From: UMGS692 sp963653425
GTDB taxonomy: Bacteria; Bacillota; Clostridia; Christensenellales; CAG-314
NCBI GenBank assembly: GCA_963653425.1
Contig: CAVJWC010000006.1
Span: 10,050-74,049 of the forward strand
Length of the DNA: 64,000 bases
Direction of reading: 5' to 3'
Of this stretch, positions 41,830 through 50,461 are shown piece after piece (position 1 is the first letter of the stretch; every line of letters starts with the position of its first letter). The notes below the pieces were generated by a model. That model did no database searches. It was not told the origin of the DNA and worked only from the letters and a program-made list of their open reading frames with translations. Position numbers and translations under genes: made by a program.

Positions 41830-43494
41830 ATGAAAGTATCTCAGATGCAATACGAACGCCCCGATTTCGATAAGCTCATAGCTCGTTCGGAAGAGGTTCT
41901 CGAACGTTTCAATCAGGCAAAATCGGCTGAAATTCAGATGCAGTGTCTCGAAGAAATAGAAAGATTGGGCGAACACCCCATTACCATGGCAGGTCTGGCT
42001 CAGATAAGATTCACTCTCGACAGCAACGACGAATTTTACGCTAAGGAAAAGGATTTTGTCGACGAAGAATCCCCCAAACTCAGCCTGTTCTATCAGAAAC
42101 TCGCTAAATCCATTCTCGAATCCAAACATATCGAAGGTCTTAAAACCATGCTTCCCAAGGTTGTTTTCGATTCGCTCGAACTTCAGGTCAAGTCGGTCAA
42201 CGAAAAGATTCTTCCTCTTATGGTAGAAGAAAGCAAACTGGTTACCGAATACAGCAAGCTTATAAACAACGTAGTTATCGAATATAACGGCGAAAAGTAC
42301 AATACTTCCACTATCAACAAGTTCTTCACCAACAGCGACAGAGAAGTAAGAAGAAGCGCGACCATGGCTTTTTCCGACGCTATGATGGAAATTGCGCCCG
42401 AGCTTGACGACCTTTACGACAAACTCGTTAAGGTAAGAACCCGTATGGGCAGAGAGCTGGGATTCGAAAACTTCAGCGAACTGGGTTATATGAGAATGGG
42501 CAGAACCTGCTACGGAAAAGAAGACATAGCCAAGTTCAGAGAGAACGTCAAAAAATACATCGTTCCCGCAGTTGCCGAGAAGAAAGAAGAAATCCGCAGG
42601 AAGTTCGGCTGGGATAAAGTTCATGCCTACGATAACGGCGTTTATACCGAAAAAGAACCCAAGCCCGAAGGAACGCCCGAAGAAATCTTCGAAAACGGAA
42701 GCAAGATGTATCACGAACTTTCTCCCGCAACGGGATACCTCTTCGACAGAATGCGCGACGACGAAGCTTTCGACGTTATGCCCAAAAAGGGAAAATGGGG
42801 AGGCGGATACTGCACCAGCATTCCCGAATACAAAACTCCCTTTATTCTTGCAAACTTCAACGGCAGTTCTCACGACGTGGAAGTTTTAACTCACGAATTC
42901 GGTCACGCTCTCGCAGCGGAATTCGGTTTCAGACTCGGTTACGGTCAGCAGGAAGCGACTATGGAAACGTGCGAAGTTCATTCCATGAGCATGGAATTCC
43001 TTACCTATCCCTGGATGAAGAGCTTCTTCGGCGAAAGACTTGCCGATTATAAGTTCACCCACATTATGGGCGCCTTCTCCTTTATTCCTTACGGAACGAT
43101 AGTAGACTACTTCCAGCAGACGGTTTACGACAATCCCGATATGACTCCCGCAGAAAGAAACGCTTTCTGGGCTAAGATAGAACACGAATTCCTTCCGCAC
43201 GTCGAATTCGACGATATTCCCTTCTATAAGGAAGGCAGAAGATGGCAGAGACAGATGCATATCTACGAATCTCCCTTCTACTATATCGACTACTGTCTCG
43301 CTCAGTTCACGGCGTTCCAGATTCTCTCGCTTTCTCTCGAAAACTGGGACGAAGCTTACGCAAAATATATGAAATTCCTTCGTCAGGCAGGCTCCAAGTC
43401 CTTTACCGAACTTCTCGAATTCGCCGACCTCAAAACGCCTTTCGAAGAAAAACCCTTCATCGAAGTTTGCGACGCCGTAAAGAAACTCGTTTAA
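41830..43494 (+). CDS. M3-family oligoendopeptidase
   Basis: A 554-residue cytoplasmic zinc peptidase of the PepF/thimet class that degrades oligopeptides. The zinc motif THEFGHALAAEFG is followed by the second ligand Glu in ATMETCEVHSMSMEFL. Downstream FYYIDYCLAQFTAFQ provides the family's substrate-site tyrosines. Length fits the M3 family. Start after CAAGGAGGACAAAAA. A promoter upstream and a terminator downstream make it a single-gene unit. Confidence 0.94.
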   Translation: MKVSQMQYERPDFDKLIARSEEVLERFNQAKSAEIQMQCLEEIERLGEHPITMAGLAQIRFTLDSNDEFYAKEKDFVDEESPKLSLFYQKLAKSILESKHIEGLKTMLPKVVFDSLELQVKSVNEKILPLMVEESKLVTEYSKLINNVVIEYNGEKYNTSTINKFFTNSDREVRRSATMAFSDAMMEIAPELDDLYDKLVKVRTRMGRELGFENFSELGYMRMGRTCYGKEDIAKFRENVKKYIVPAVAEKKEEIRRKFGWDKVHAYDNGVYTEKEPKPEGTPEEIFENGSKMYHELSPATGYLFDRMRDDEAFDVMPKKGKWGGGYCTSIPEYKTPFILANFNGSSHDVEVLTHEFGHALAAEFGFRLGYGQQEATMETCEVHSMSMEFLTYPWMKSFFGERLADYKFTHIMGAFSFIPYGTIVDYFQQTVYDNPDMTPAERNAFWAKIEHEFLPHVEFDDIPFYKEGRRWQRQMHIYESPFYYIDYCLAQFTAFQILSLSLENWDEAYAKYMKFLRQAGSKSFTELLEFADLKTPFEEKPFIEVCDAVKKLV

Positions 43495-43533
43495 GCGGTA
43501 TAAACTTTATTAACGCATAACAAAATCAAAAAT

Positions 43534-43567
43534 CGCGCCTCGGGTGTAAAACTCGGGGCGCGTTTTT
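43534..43567 (+). terminator. Rho-independent terminator of the M3 peptidase gene
   Basis: CGCGCCTCG (43534-43542) pairs with CGGGGCGCG (43554-43562, one G-U pair) and is followed by five T. Confidence 0.85.
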
Positions 43568-43656
43568 AATGAGCGGTTTGCTTTTGCAAACGAAGCCGTT
43601 TTAATCCCGAAAAATATAAAAATATGGGGTTAAAGCAACTGTTATATAAAAAATAA

Positions 43657-43770
43657 TTGCCAATATTCACTAAATATGATAAACTGTAATAAGTATGAAC
43701 AAACGTAAGAGGAAACTACGTTTGCGGAGAAGGATGCGCCGGAGCAGCGCAAAAGAGGAGAAGAGTAAAA
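43657..43770 (+). promoter_or_regulatory. Promoter and structured leader of the membrane-protein operon
   Basis: TTGCCA (43657-43662), 17 bases and TAAACT (43680-43685) form the promoter. The leader then holds an 8-bp hairpin CAAACGTA (43700-43707) with 43717-43724, and TGCGC (43735-43739) with 43747-43751, just ahead of the ribosome binding site GAGGAGAAGAG. Two stem-loops before an S-component-like gene could be a small riboswitch, but I do not recognise a known class. Confidence 0.5.
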
Positions 43771-44364
43771 ATGAAGACAGCTAAACCGACGATAACTCAG
43801 ATTATCGCAACTACGGGTATTTTAACGGCTTTGTCGCTTATATGGACGACGTTTATGTATACCGTTCCTCTCGGAACGTGGTCGTTTACGCCCTTTTCGC
43901 ATATCTTTATTTTTCTCGGAATGTACTATAACCCGATAACGGGTATTTTCGTCGCGATAGGAACCTTTTTCGGTTTCTTTATAAAAGGCGCCGACACGAT
44001 TATCTGCATGCGCGCCGGAAGCCAGATACTGTTCGTGATTTTAGGCATGATTCTGCTTAAAAAGACAGATATAAACAAGCCTGCGGGTATGATAATCTTT
44101 GTTCTTTCCACGGCTCTTCTGCACGCCTTAGCCGAAACGGGTTGCGTGTACCTTGCGTTATATCTCAACGTTCCCGTCAAAAGCGAAGCGGCAGCCTACA
44201 TATGGGGCGCGACTTTCGGCGGAACGGTAGTTCACAGCACGCTCGACTGTCTTGCGGCTTACTTCCTTGCAAGACTTCTTTCCAAAAGAAAGATTGTTCA
44301 CTTTACCGAAATCGAACGTCTGCCCGAAGACAAACAGCCTTCTCGGGAAGACGGCAACAATTAA
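43771..44364 (+). CDS. ECF-type S component-like membrane protein (197 aa)
   Basis: An integral membrane protein with about six hydrophobic helices. The layout, with an N-terminal ITQIIATTGILTALSLIWT helix, a loop PLGTWSFTPFSHIFIFLGMYYNP, then GIFVAIGTFFGFFIKGAD, resembles substrate-binding S components of energy-coupling factor transporters (compare the 'P.G....P.......G...GP..G...G...D' pattern). The C-terminus is hydrophilic. Substrate unknown. It is first in a tight operon with a nucleoside-recognition-type protein (22 bases downstream). EcfA and EcfT are not in the window and would have to be supplied elsewhere. Confidence 0.65.
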   Translation: MKTAKPTITQIIATTGILTALSLIWTTFMYTVPLGTWSFTPFSHIFIFLGMYYNPITGIFVAIGTFFGFFIKGADTIICMRAGSQILFVILGMILLKKTDINKPAGMIIFVLSTALLHALAETGCVYLALYLNVPVKSEAAAYIWGATFGGTVVHSTLDCLAAYFLARLLSKRKIVHFTEIERLPEDKQPSREDGNN

Positions 44365-44386
44365 CTTTCAGCAATAGAGGAACGAC

Positions 44387-45709
44387 ATGAAAAAAGAGAA
44401 ATTCACCGAGGAAAAGACCGAACTTACCGAGGAAACTCAGGAAATCGGAGAAAACTCAGAGAAAATCGCAAAAGCCGAAAACAAGGACGACAAAGGCTTC
44501 AAAGGCTTTATAAAAGACAAAGCCAAAATCGTGGACGGAGCGAGCGGACCGGTTGCCGTGAAACGCGCGGTGGGCAGAGAAGGCGTAGTCTGCGTGATAG
44601 TTTTCATCGTGCTTTTCGGACTTCTCGGAAGCGTTATGGGTATGGGCAACCTTATCAACACGCTTTTTGCCAATTCCTACGACCTTCTCATAAACACGGT
44701 TCTCAATATTATGGCTCTTGCCGTAGTCGCGGGCGCGGTTTCCTACGTTTTCACGGAATTCGGCGTTATCGCCATGGCAAACAAGTTCCTTGCGCCTCTT
44801 ATGAAACCGCTTTACGGAATGCCCGGCGCGAGCATAATCGGAATATTCGCCTGCTACATGTCGGATAACCCGGCTATTCTTTCTCTTGCCGAAGACAAGA
44901 AGTTCAGATGCTACTACAAGAAGTATCAGTTCCCCGCGCTCTGCAATATGGGTACGGCTTTCGGTATGGGACTTATAGTTACCGTCTATATGCTTAAAGT
45001 ATCGGGCGTTTATAATCTTCCTCACGCGGGACTTGCCGTTCTTATGGGCAATATCGGCGCTGTCGTGGGAAGTATAGTTTCCTGCCGTATAATGATGATT
45101 TTCACCAAGAAGATTTACGGAACGGAAGCCAACGCCATAGACGGTCTGGACAAAGATTTCGATATTCTTAAATACAGAGAAGTCCGTCAGGGCGGATTTA
45201 TGAGCAGACTTTTCGACGCTCTTCTGGAAGGCGGAGCAAGCGGAGTAAAGGTAGGCGTTTCGGTTATCCCGGGCGTTCTCATTATCTGTAACTTCGTTCT
45301 CGTGCTTATAGGAAGTCAGCCTGCGGGCGGTTATACGGGCGGAGCCAACGAAGGCATAGACCTTATTTCCCGTATAGGCGGAGTGGTAAGCGCGATTTTC
45401 GATCCGCTTTTCGGGTTCCAGTCCCCCAACGGTATAGCCGTTCCTCTGACGGCTTTGGGTTCTGCGGGCGCCGCGGTAAGAATCGTTGACACACTTTTAA
45501 AAGACAACCTTGCAAACATACACGACGTAGCCGTGTTTACCTCTATATGTATGTGCTGGTCGGGCTACCTCAGCACTCACGTCGCAATGATGGACAGCCT
45601 TCATTGCAGAGAACTTACGGGTAAAGCCATTCTTTCTCACACCATAGGCGGTATCTGCGCGGGTATCTTCACAAACTACGCGTTCAAACTTATAATGCTT
45701 CTTATTTAG
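44387..45709 (+). CDS. Nucleoside-recognition/Gate-domain membrane protein (CD0519/CD1768-like)
   Basis: A 440-residue membrane protein. The first 60 residues are highly charged (KEKFTEEKTELTEETQEIG and similar) and cytoplasmic; then about ten helices with Gate-domain features: FGLLGSVMGMGNLINTLF, PLMKPLYGMPGASIIGIFAC, FPALCNMGTAFGMGLIVTVY and CWSGYLSTHVAMMDSLHCREL. It belongs to the group annotated as CD0519/CD1768-type membrane proteins in clostridia, of unknown transport function. Start after AGAGGAACGAC. It is the second gene of a four-gene operon. Confidence 0.78.
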   Translation: MKKEKFTEEKTELTEETQEIGENSEKIAKAENKDDKGFKGFIKDKAKIVDGASGPVAVKRAVGREGVVCVIVFIVLFGLLGSVMGMGNLINTLFANSYDLLINTVLNIMALAVVAGAVSYVFTEFGVIAMANKFLAPLMKPLYGMPGASIIGIFACYMSDNPAILSLAEDKKFRCYYKKYQFPALCNMGTAFGMGLIVTVYMLKVSGVYNLPHAGLAVLMGNIGAVVGSIVSCRIMMIFTKKIYGTEANAIDGLDKDFDILKYREVRQGGFMSRLFDALLEGGASGVKVGVSVIPGVLIICNFVLVLIGSQPAGGYTGGANEGIDLISRIGGVVSAIFDPLFGFQSPNGIAVPLTALGSAGAAVRIVDTLLKDNLANIHDVAVFTSICMCWSGYLSTHVAMMDSLHCRELTGKAILSHTIGGICAGIFTNYAFKLIMLLI

Positions 45710-45719
45710 GAGGTAAGCT

Positions 45720-46370
45720 TTGGAAAAGGAAAAATCTTTGAAAACTTTATCGACGGTAATAAACGTGCTTGCCATAGCTTTCGTAATTTTCCTTATCGTA
45801 ATTACGACGGCTTTCGTATCGGTAAGAAACAATCACGGAATGATGACCGTACTTTCGGTCGGGTATTTTTCCGACGACACCTACCTTTATACCGTTGCGC
45901 TTTCGGGTAACGAAGGCTACGAACTTACCGAGAACAGCGTAGGCAAAACCGTGGCGTATATGGACGAAAAAGACGGTATGACGGTAAAAGCGGGACTTAT
46001 CGAAGAAATAGAAGAGGTTAAAGATTACGAACTTCCCAAGGTAAAAATGAAGGACGGGACTTCCGTTAAGGTCAGGAACATCGTGGGAACGATTTCGGGT
46101 AAATCGGGCGCCGGCGTATTCAACGCCGTTACCACGAAGAAAGGATATATCCTTTGTATGTGTATCCCGGGCATTCTGTTTATAATTTACTATCTCGTGT
46201 CGATAATTCTTTATTACAGAAAATCCGCAAAACCCGTGAAATCCGCGTCGGGTAAACCCTCTTCGGGCAAACAGGAGAAAACGGCTTCGAAACCCGTAAA
46301 AAAGAGCGTTAAATCGCGTTCCAAAAACAAGGAAAAAGACGGACACGACGACCTTAAGGAGAGCTTCTGA
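45720..46370 (+). CDS. Two-helix membrane protein of unknown function (216 aa), TTG start
   Basis: Starts with TTG eight bases after a perfect AGGAGGT. One helix at about residues 15-35 (VLAIAFVIFLIVITTAFV), a hydrophilic domain of about 110 residues, a second helix (ILCMCIPGILFIIYYLVSIILYY) and a very basic Lys/Ser-rich tail. The overall shape recalls signal peptidase I-like proteins that have lost the active site, since no SM or catalytic Lys motif is present, but sequence support is thin. It ends on the ATG of the next gene. Confidence 0.7.
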   Translation: MEKEKSLKTLSTVINVLAIAFVIFLIVITTAFVSVRNNHGMMTVLSVGYFSDDTYLYTVALSGNEGYELTENSVGKTVAYMDEKDGMTVKAGLIEEIEEVKDYELPKVKMKDGTSVKVRNIVGTISGKSGAGVFNAVTTKKGYILCMCIPGILFIIYYLVSIILYYRKSAKPVKSASGKPSSGKQEKTASKPVKKSVKSRSKNKEKDGHDDLKESF

Positions 46371-47425
46371 TGAAAAGACTGCCTAAACCCGTCACTCTGC
46401 TCAGCAGACTGCTGTTTACGCCCTTCGGAATAGCCGTGGGCGTGCTTTGCGCAGAACACGTGGTGGAATACCTTAAAATAGATTCGCTTATAGGTTCGGC
46501 TGCCGTCCTTATAATCGGAGGACTGATTTTAGGAACGGTGTTTTTCTTTGCGGGCGAACTTATCTGCAGAGTCATTTACACGTCGGTGTCCAAACTTACG
46601 CACACTCTGAAGCAGTATTCGGGACGGGAAATAATCGCGGGCGGTCTGGGACTTATCTGCGGAATGTTTTTAGCCAGCCTTATAAACAAGCTGTTTGAAA
46701 TGATTTCCGTCAAGTGGATGTCCATCGCGCTTTCCACAATGAGCTACATTTTCTTTGCGTTCGTAGGTCTGATTCTCGGAATAAACTACCTGAAAGCCAT
46801 TATCATAACTACCGACGTAAGCGATAACAACGTTTCCAAGCTTCTCGACGCAAGCGTTCTTATCGACGGAAGAATTTTGGGAGTAGCCAAAACGGGATTC
46901 GTGGAAGGTCCGTTCATTATCCCGGCTTTCGTCGTAGCTCAGCTTCAGGGCATCGCAGACAGCGAAGATTTGCTTAAAAGAAGCCGTGGCAGAAGAGGAC
47001 TCGACGTCATAAACGAACTTCAGAAGTGTTTCGGAATGAGCGTGGTTATCGACGACAGCGACTTTGCCGACACGCCCGACATCGACGGCAAGATTCTCAA
47101 ACTCGCTTTGAAACTCAAATGCGTTATCATAACCGTAGACTTTAACCTCAACAAAGTCGCTTCGGTTAAAAAGATAAAGGTTCTCAATCTCAACGAACTG
47201 TCCAACGCCATAAAACCCGTTGCGATTCCGGGCGAAAAGGTTACGCTTACCATTCTGAAAGAGGGTAAGGAAGCGGGACAGGGCGTGAGTTATCTCGAAG
47301 ACGGCACTATGGTCGTCATCGAAAACGGCGGAGATTACGTAGGAAAAACCGCCGTCGTAACCATTACGACTTCCCTTCAGACGGGCGCCGGCAGAATCAT
47401 CTTCGGACGGATTCTCACCGACTGA
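46370..47425 (+). CDS. YacL-family PIN/TRAM domain membrane protein
   Basis: A 351-residue protein with four N-terminal membrane helices (to about residue 145), a PIN nuclease domain (LLDASVLIDGRILGVAKTGF with catalytic Asp, PAFVVAQLQGIADSED, GRRGLDVINELQ, IITVDFNLNKVA) and a C-terminal TRAM domain (GEKVTLTILKEGKEAGQGVSYLEDGTM). This is the YacL architecture, thought to act on RNA at the membrane. The start overlaps the stop of the gene before it (TGATG). Confidence 0.9.
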   Translation: MKRLPKPVTLLSRLLFTPFGIAVGVLCAEHVVEYLKIDSLIGSAAVLIIGGLILGTVFFFAGELICRVIYTSVSKLTHTLKQYSGREIIAGGLGLICGMFLASLINKLFEMISVKWMSIALSTMSYIFFAFVGLILGINYLKAIIITTDVSDNNVSKLLDASVLIDGRILGVAKTGFVEGPFIIPAFVVAQLQGIADSEDLLKRSRGRRGLDVINELQKCFGMSVVIDDSDFADTPDIDGKILKLALKLKCVIITVDFNLNKVASVKKIKVLNLNELSNAIKPVAIPGEKVTLTILKEGKEAGQGVSYLEDGTMVVIENGGDYVGKTAVVTITTSLQTGAGRIIFGRILTD

Positions 47426-47530
47426 AATCGAGAGAAGATTATTTGGATTAAACGAGGTAAGGGTAAGCGTTTCTTGGGAATAACGTAATCCGAGTCTCTT
47501 TTAATAAAACTTTTTCAGGAGGTAGTAACA

Positions 47531-48229
47531 ATGTTTACTGCAAAAGAAATACGCAATAACGCGCGTAAATCACTCACGACAAACTACGGACTGTTGCTTG
47601 CCGGCTACGTCGTAACCTTCCTTATCATGGGAGTGTTCTACGGTAGCGACAGCGCTCTTTCCTACATCGGCAAAGACGGAAGATATTATATGTATTCGAC
47701 GGGTATCTCCATCTTGTCCATCATTATCGGCGGACCTATGTTCGTAGGTTTCGCTTCTTTCTGTCTTGACATTTCGAGACGTAAAGACACTCAGGTCGGA
47801 AACATCTTCTCCGTAGGTTTCGGTAAATGCTTCGGCACAGCCGTTCTCACCAACTTCCTTAAAGGCTTGTTTATCCTTCTTTGGTCGATTCTTCTTGTCG
47901 TTCCCGGTATAATCAAAGCCCTTGCTTATTCGCTTGCGGAATACCTTATCGCAGATAACCCCGGAATGGGCGCGATGGAAGCCATTAAACGCAGTCAGGA
48001 ACTTATGAAAGGACATAAAGCCCGTCTGTTCCGCCTTATACTCAGCTTTATCGGCTGGTATCTTCTTTCCGCTCTTACCGCCGGAATCCTTATGCTCTTC
48101 TACGTAGGTCCCTATTATTCCATGGCTATGGCTGAATTCTATCGCTCCGTAGTCGAAGCAGGTAAGCCCGCAGACGCAAATAACGGCGGAGAAACCGTAG
48201 GTAACGTTTACGAAAACGGTCAGAACTAA
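47531..48229 (+). CDS. DUF975 family membrane protein
   Basis: A 232-residue membrane protein starting MFTAKEIRNNARKSLTTNYG, with the DUF975 features GPMFVGFASFCLDISRRK, NFLKGLFILLWSILLVVPGIIKALAYSL and AMEAIKRSQELMKGHKARLF. The function of the family is unknown. Start after AGGAGGTAGTAACA. Confidence 0.85.
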   Translation: MFTAKEIRNNARKSLTTNYGLLLAGYVVTFLIMGVFYGSDSALSYIGKDGRYYMYSTGISILSIIIGGPMFVGFASFCLDISRRKDTQVGNIFSVGFGKCFGTAVLTNFLKGLFILLWSILLVVPGIIKALAYSLAEYLIADNPGMGAMEAIKRSQELMKGHKARLFRLILSFIGWYLLSALTAGILMLFYVGPYYSMAMAEFYRSVVEAGKPADANNGGETVGNVYENGQN

Positions 48230-48400
48230 GACTATATAACAGACTTGATTCCGAAAAAACCATAAAGCCGATTTGATTTCGGAGAAGACTACACGGTTAA
48301 ATTCCATTTCGGAAATAAGACTATGAAACCGAATTCTGTTTCGGAATCAGATTATACGGCTGAATTCTGTTTCGGAATTAAGTCTATAAATTCGGGCAAA
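48230..48400. repeat. Degenerate short tandem repeats after the DUF975 gene
   Basis: Loose units of about 40-45 bases built around GACTATANAACCGAATT followed by CTGTTTCGGAAT recur four to five times. No gene. Confidence 0.55.
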
Positions 48401-48424
48401 CGCTCGGATAATTCTGAAACTAAA

Positions 48425-48458
48425 AAAAGAAACGCTCTGCATTTGCAGGGCGTTTTCC
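48425..48458 (+). terminator. Rho-independent terminator of the DUF975 gene
   Basis: AACGCTCTGCA (48431-48441) pairs with TGCAGGGCGTT (48444-48454, one G-U pair), preceded by A and followed by T. Confidence 0.8.
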
Positions 48459-48474
48459 TTATTTTCGTATTTTC

Positions 48475-48508
48475 GTAAAAAAAAGAGCAAGCTTATAAGC
48501 TTGCTTAT
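48475..48508 (-). terminator. Rho-independent terminator of tRNA-Pro
   Basis: On the minus strand AAGCAAGCTT and AAGCTTGCT form a near-perfect hairpin (about 48485-48505) followed by eight T. Confidence 0.8.
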
Positions 48509-48509
48509 A

Positions 48510-48586
48510 TGGTCGAGGTGACAAGACTTGAACTTGCGGCCTCATGGTCCCGAACCATGCGCGCTACCAAACTGCGCTACACCTCG
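48510..48586 (-). tRNA. tRNA-Pro (anticodon CGG)
   Basis: A 77-base tRNA with CCA encoded; acceptor CGAGGTG/CACCTCG, anticodon loop TTCGGGA with CGG (Pro, CCG), T loop TTCAAGT. C at position 1 is usual for tRNA-Pro. Confidence 0.95.
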
Positions 48587-48596
48587 TAACCCCGCC

Positions 48597-48625
48597 ATTA
48601 TAGCATAATTCACGCGCTTTGACAA
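48597..48625 (-). promoter_or_regulatory. Promoter of tRNA-Pro
   Basis: On the minus strand TTGTCA (48620-48625), 17 bases and TATAAT (48597-48602) lie ten bases ahead of the tRNA. Confidence 0.75.
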
Positions 48626-48654
48626 ACGTTTTCGTCGAAAATTCCGAAACAAAA

Positions 48655-48961
48655 ATTTTACGCGCTTTTTTTGCGGATAGAAGCGCTTTGTTTTTGAAAA
48701 CAGAAGCATTTGGCTTTGTGCGGACAGAAGCGTTTTGTTTTTAAGGACAGAAACGTTTGGCTTTGTGCGATAGTTCTTCTTTAACGAAACTTGCGCCGTA
48801 CAAAAAATCCGCAACTATAAGTTGCGGATTGATTTTGCGTATATGTTTTTGCGTTTAAGCCCGTTGCGACAGATTAACTATGACGGTCGCGCGTTTAAGC
48901 TTAAATTGCGTTTGCTTAACCGTAACGGTCGCGCGTTTAAGCTTATTAAGTTTAACTTAAC
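48655..48961. repeat. Short tandem repeats with a minus-strand terminator
   Basis: A unit of about 47 bases with GACAGAAGCGTTTTGTTTTT and GTTTGGCTTTGTGCG is repeated around 48670-48775, and GACGGTCGCGCGTTTAAGCTTAA-like blocks recur at about 48882 and 48925. Between them a perfect 10-bp hairpin AATCCGCAAC (48806-48815) with 48821-48830, followed by T on the minus strand, terminates the DUF1015 gene. Confidence 0.65.
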
Positions 48962-50200
48962 TTACTTAATTTTTCTTGCTTCGACGTAATATCTCTTTTC
49001 TACGGCTTCGCCCATGGAGAAGGTCTTTCTGGGAAGAGCGCCTTTTTTGAGAACGTAATCGAAGAGGTCGTTTTTGCCGAGAGGAGGAAGGGTGATTCCA
49101 ACACTGCCGGGGTGAGCTTCTACGACCGAGCGGAGGCTGTCCGCGCCGTGAACGTAGTCGACTTCCGTTCCTTCGTGCGACTTGATGTAAGCGTCGATAT
49201 AGTCCTGAACGGTTTTAACGGCTTCCGCTGCGTTGGAGGGAAGCATAATGGTTTCTTCCTTTCCGCCGGGAGTCATAAGCTTGCAGAAGTAATCTCCGCC
49301 GAGAACGTTATAAAGACCGGGAAGGAAATCGTAACCTGCGCCGAAAACCACTCTGTGAATGGGTTCGAAAGCAAGACCGTCGTCGTGAATGTTTTCGACT
49401 TCTACGAGAGCGTAACGAGCGGGATGATTCTTTCTTTCTTCTTCGGAAAGAGAACCCTTTATATTGTTCCAGCAAGCCTTAGCCGTTGCGAGAGAATGGT
49501 TGCCGTCGCCTACTGCGTAAAGCATAGCTTCGTCAGCCGTTCCGTACTTACTCATAAGTTCTTCTTTGGAGATAAGTTTATTGAGCTTTTCTATAACGGC
49601 GTCTGCGTCGGTTACGTGCCATCCGCGAAGGTGACCGCCTTCCATATTGAGTTCGAAGTCGTAAACCTTTTCGTATTTATCTCTGTTCTCGTAAAGACCT
49701 TCGATTATTTCCTTCTTTCTGTCGTCGATAAGAAGCATAATGTGCGGAAGTTCTACGGGTGCGTTTTCACGAATCTTAACGCGCGGAGGAATTCTCGAAA
49801 TAACCGTACCTTCGGTTGCTCTTATAAGGGCTTTGTCTTCTCTTACGAAAGAGTAGTCCTCAAGGTCTACCATAACCATAAGACCGAGACGTTTTTCGAC
49901 GAACTTGGTTTTTCTTTCGACGAGAATGAAGCCTTTGCCTATGCTTTCGAGCGTTCCGTCTTTAAGATATTTGTCCATAGTCGCGTTGATTTTGTCGATA
50001 ATGGGCTTGTTGTCCTGTCCGAGATAAACTTCGGGGAAGATAACGTTAAGAGCCGACGGAGCGTCTCCTACGAAAGCTTTGAGCTTTTCCCAATATTCGG
50101 GTTCGCTGGTAAACTGGTCGCAGGCAACTACCGCCCATTTCTGCATGTCCGTTCCCTTTTTGGGCAGAAGCACCTCGGGAACCATCGTCGTTTTATTCAT
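48962..50200 (-). CDS. DUF1015 family protein
   Basis: A 412-residue cytoplasmic protein. Family landmarks are WAVVACDQFTSEPEYWEKL near the start, the central MLYAVGDGNHSLATAKACWN motif and a C-terminal DSLRSVVEAHPGSVGITLPP. The archaeal homologue SerK phosphorylates free serine with ADP; whether this bacterial member does so is unknown. Start MNKTTMVPEVLLPKKG without a strong site (AAGGAGTATATACCTAT lies upstream at moderate distance). Terminated by the hairpin at 48806-48830. Confidence 0.88.
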   Translation of the reverse strand: MNKTTMVPEVLLPKKGTDMQKWAVVACDQFTSEPEYWEKLKAFVGDAPSALNVIFPEVYLGQDNKPIIDKINATMDKYLKDGTLESIGKGFILVERKTKFVEKRLGLMVMVDLEDYSFVREDKALIRATEGTVISRIPPRVKIRENAPVELPHIMLLIDDRKKEIIEGLYENRDKYEKVYDFELNMEGGHLRGWHVTDADAVIEKLNKLISKEELMSKYGTADEAMLYAVGDGNHSLATAKACWNNIKGSLSEEERKNHPARYALVEVENIHDDGLAFEPIHRVVFGAGYDFLPGLYNVLGGDYFCKLMTPGGKEETIMLPSNAAEAVKTVQDYIDAYIKSHEGTEVDYVHGADSLRSVVEAHPGSVGITLPPLGKNDLFDYVLKKGALPRKTFSMGEAVEKRYYVEARKIK

Positions 50201-50317
50201 ATAGGTATATACTCCTTAAAAATTAAGTAATCGCGTTTAATTCGTTTCGTTTATACCGCTTTGCGGTAACCGTTTTAATTTACCGGGAATCGGTTAGGGC
50301 AAGCGGAATGCCGACGT

Positions 50318-50461
50318 TTACATTACGCCGGCAGTCGCCCATAAAAGAGCCGCAAGCACCAGAGCAACCAAGCCGAGGTACCATTTTTTGAGAAAAATTT
50401 CTCTTATAAAAGCCGAGAAACCCGACCTCTGTTTTTGTTTTTTATTCGATTTCGCCGTCAT
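50318..50461 (-). CDS. Tiny single-helix protein behind cdaA (47 aa), possible truncated CdaR/YbbR
   Basis: The ATG lies inside the last codons of cdaA and the frame reads MTAKSNKKQKQRSGFSAFIR, then KKWYLGLVALVLAALLWATA and stops. The pattern of a basic N-terminus followed by one helix ending LLW matches the membrane anchor at the start of YbbR/CdaR proteins, but no YbbR domains follow. In most Firmicutes cdaR is the gene directly after cdaA, so this may be a stripped remnant or a small regulator. The ribosome binding site (AAGGAG 13 bases upstream) is distant; overlap with cdaA could give coupling. Confidence 0.5.
   Translation of the reverse strand: MTAKSNKKQKQRSGFSAFIREIFLKKWYLGLVALVLAALLWATAGVM

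Noticed and set aside
41176..42873. 565-residue minus-strand frame opposite the SDR and M3 genes
   Set aside because: It spans two clear genes and their spacer on the other strand; shadow frame.
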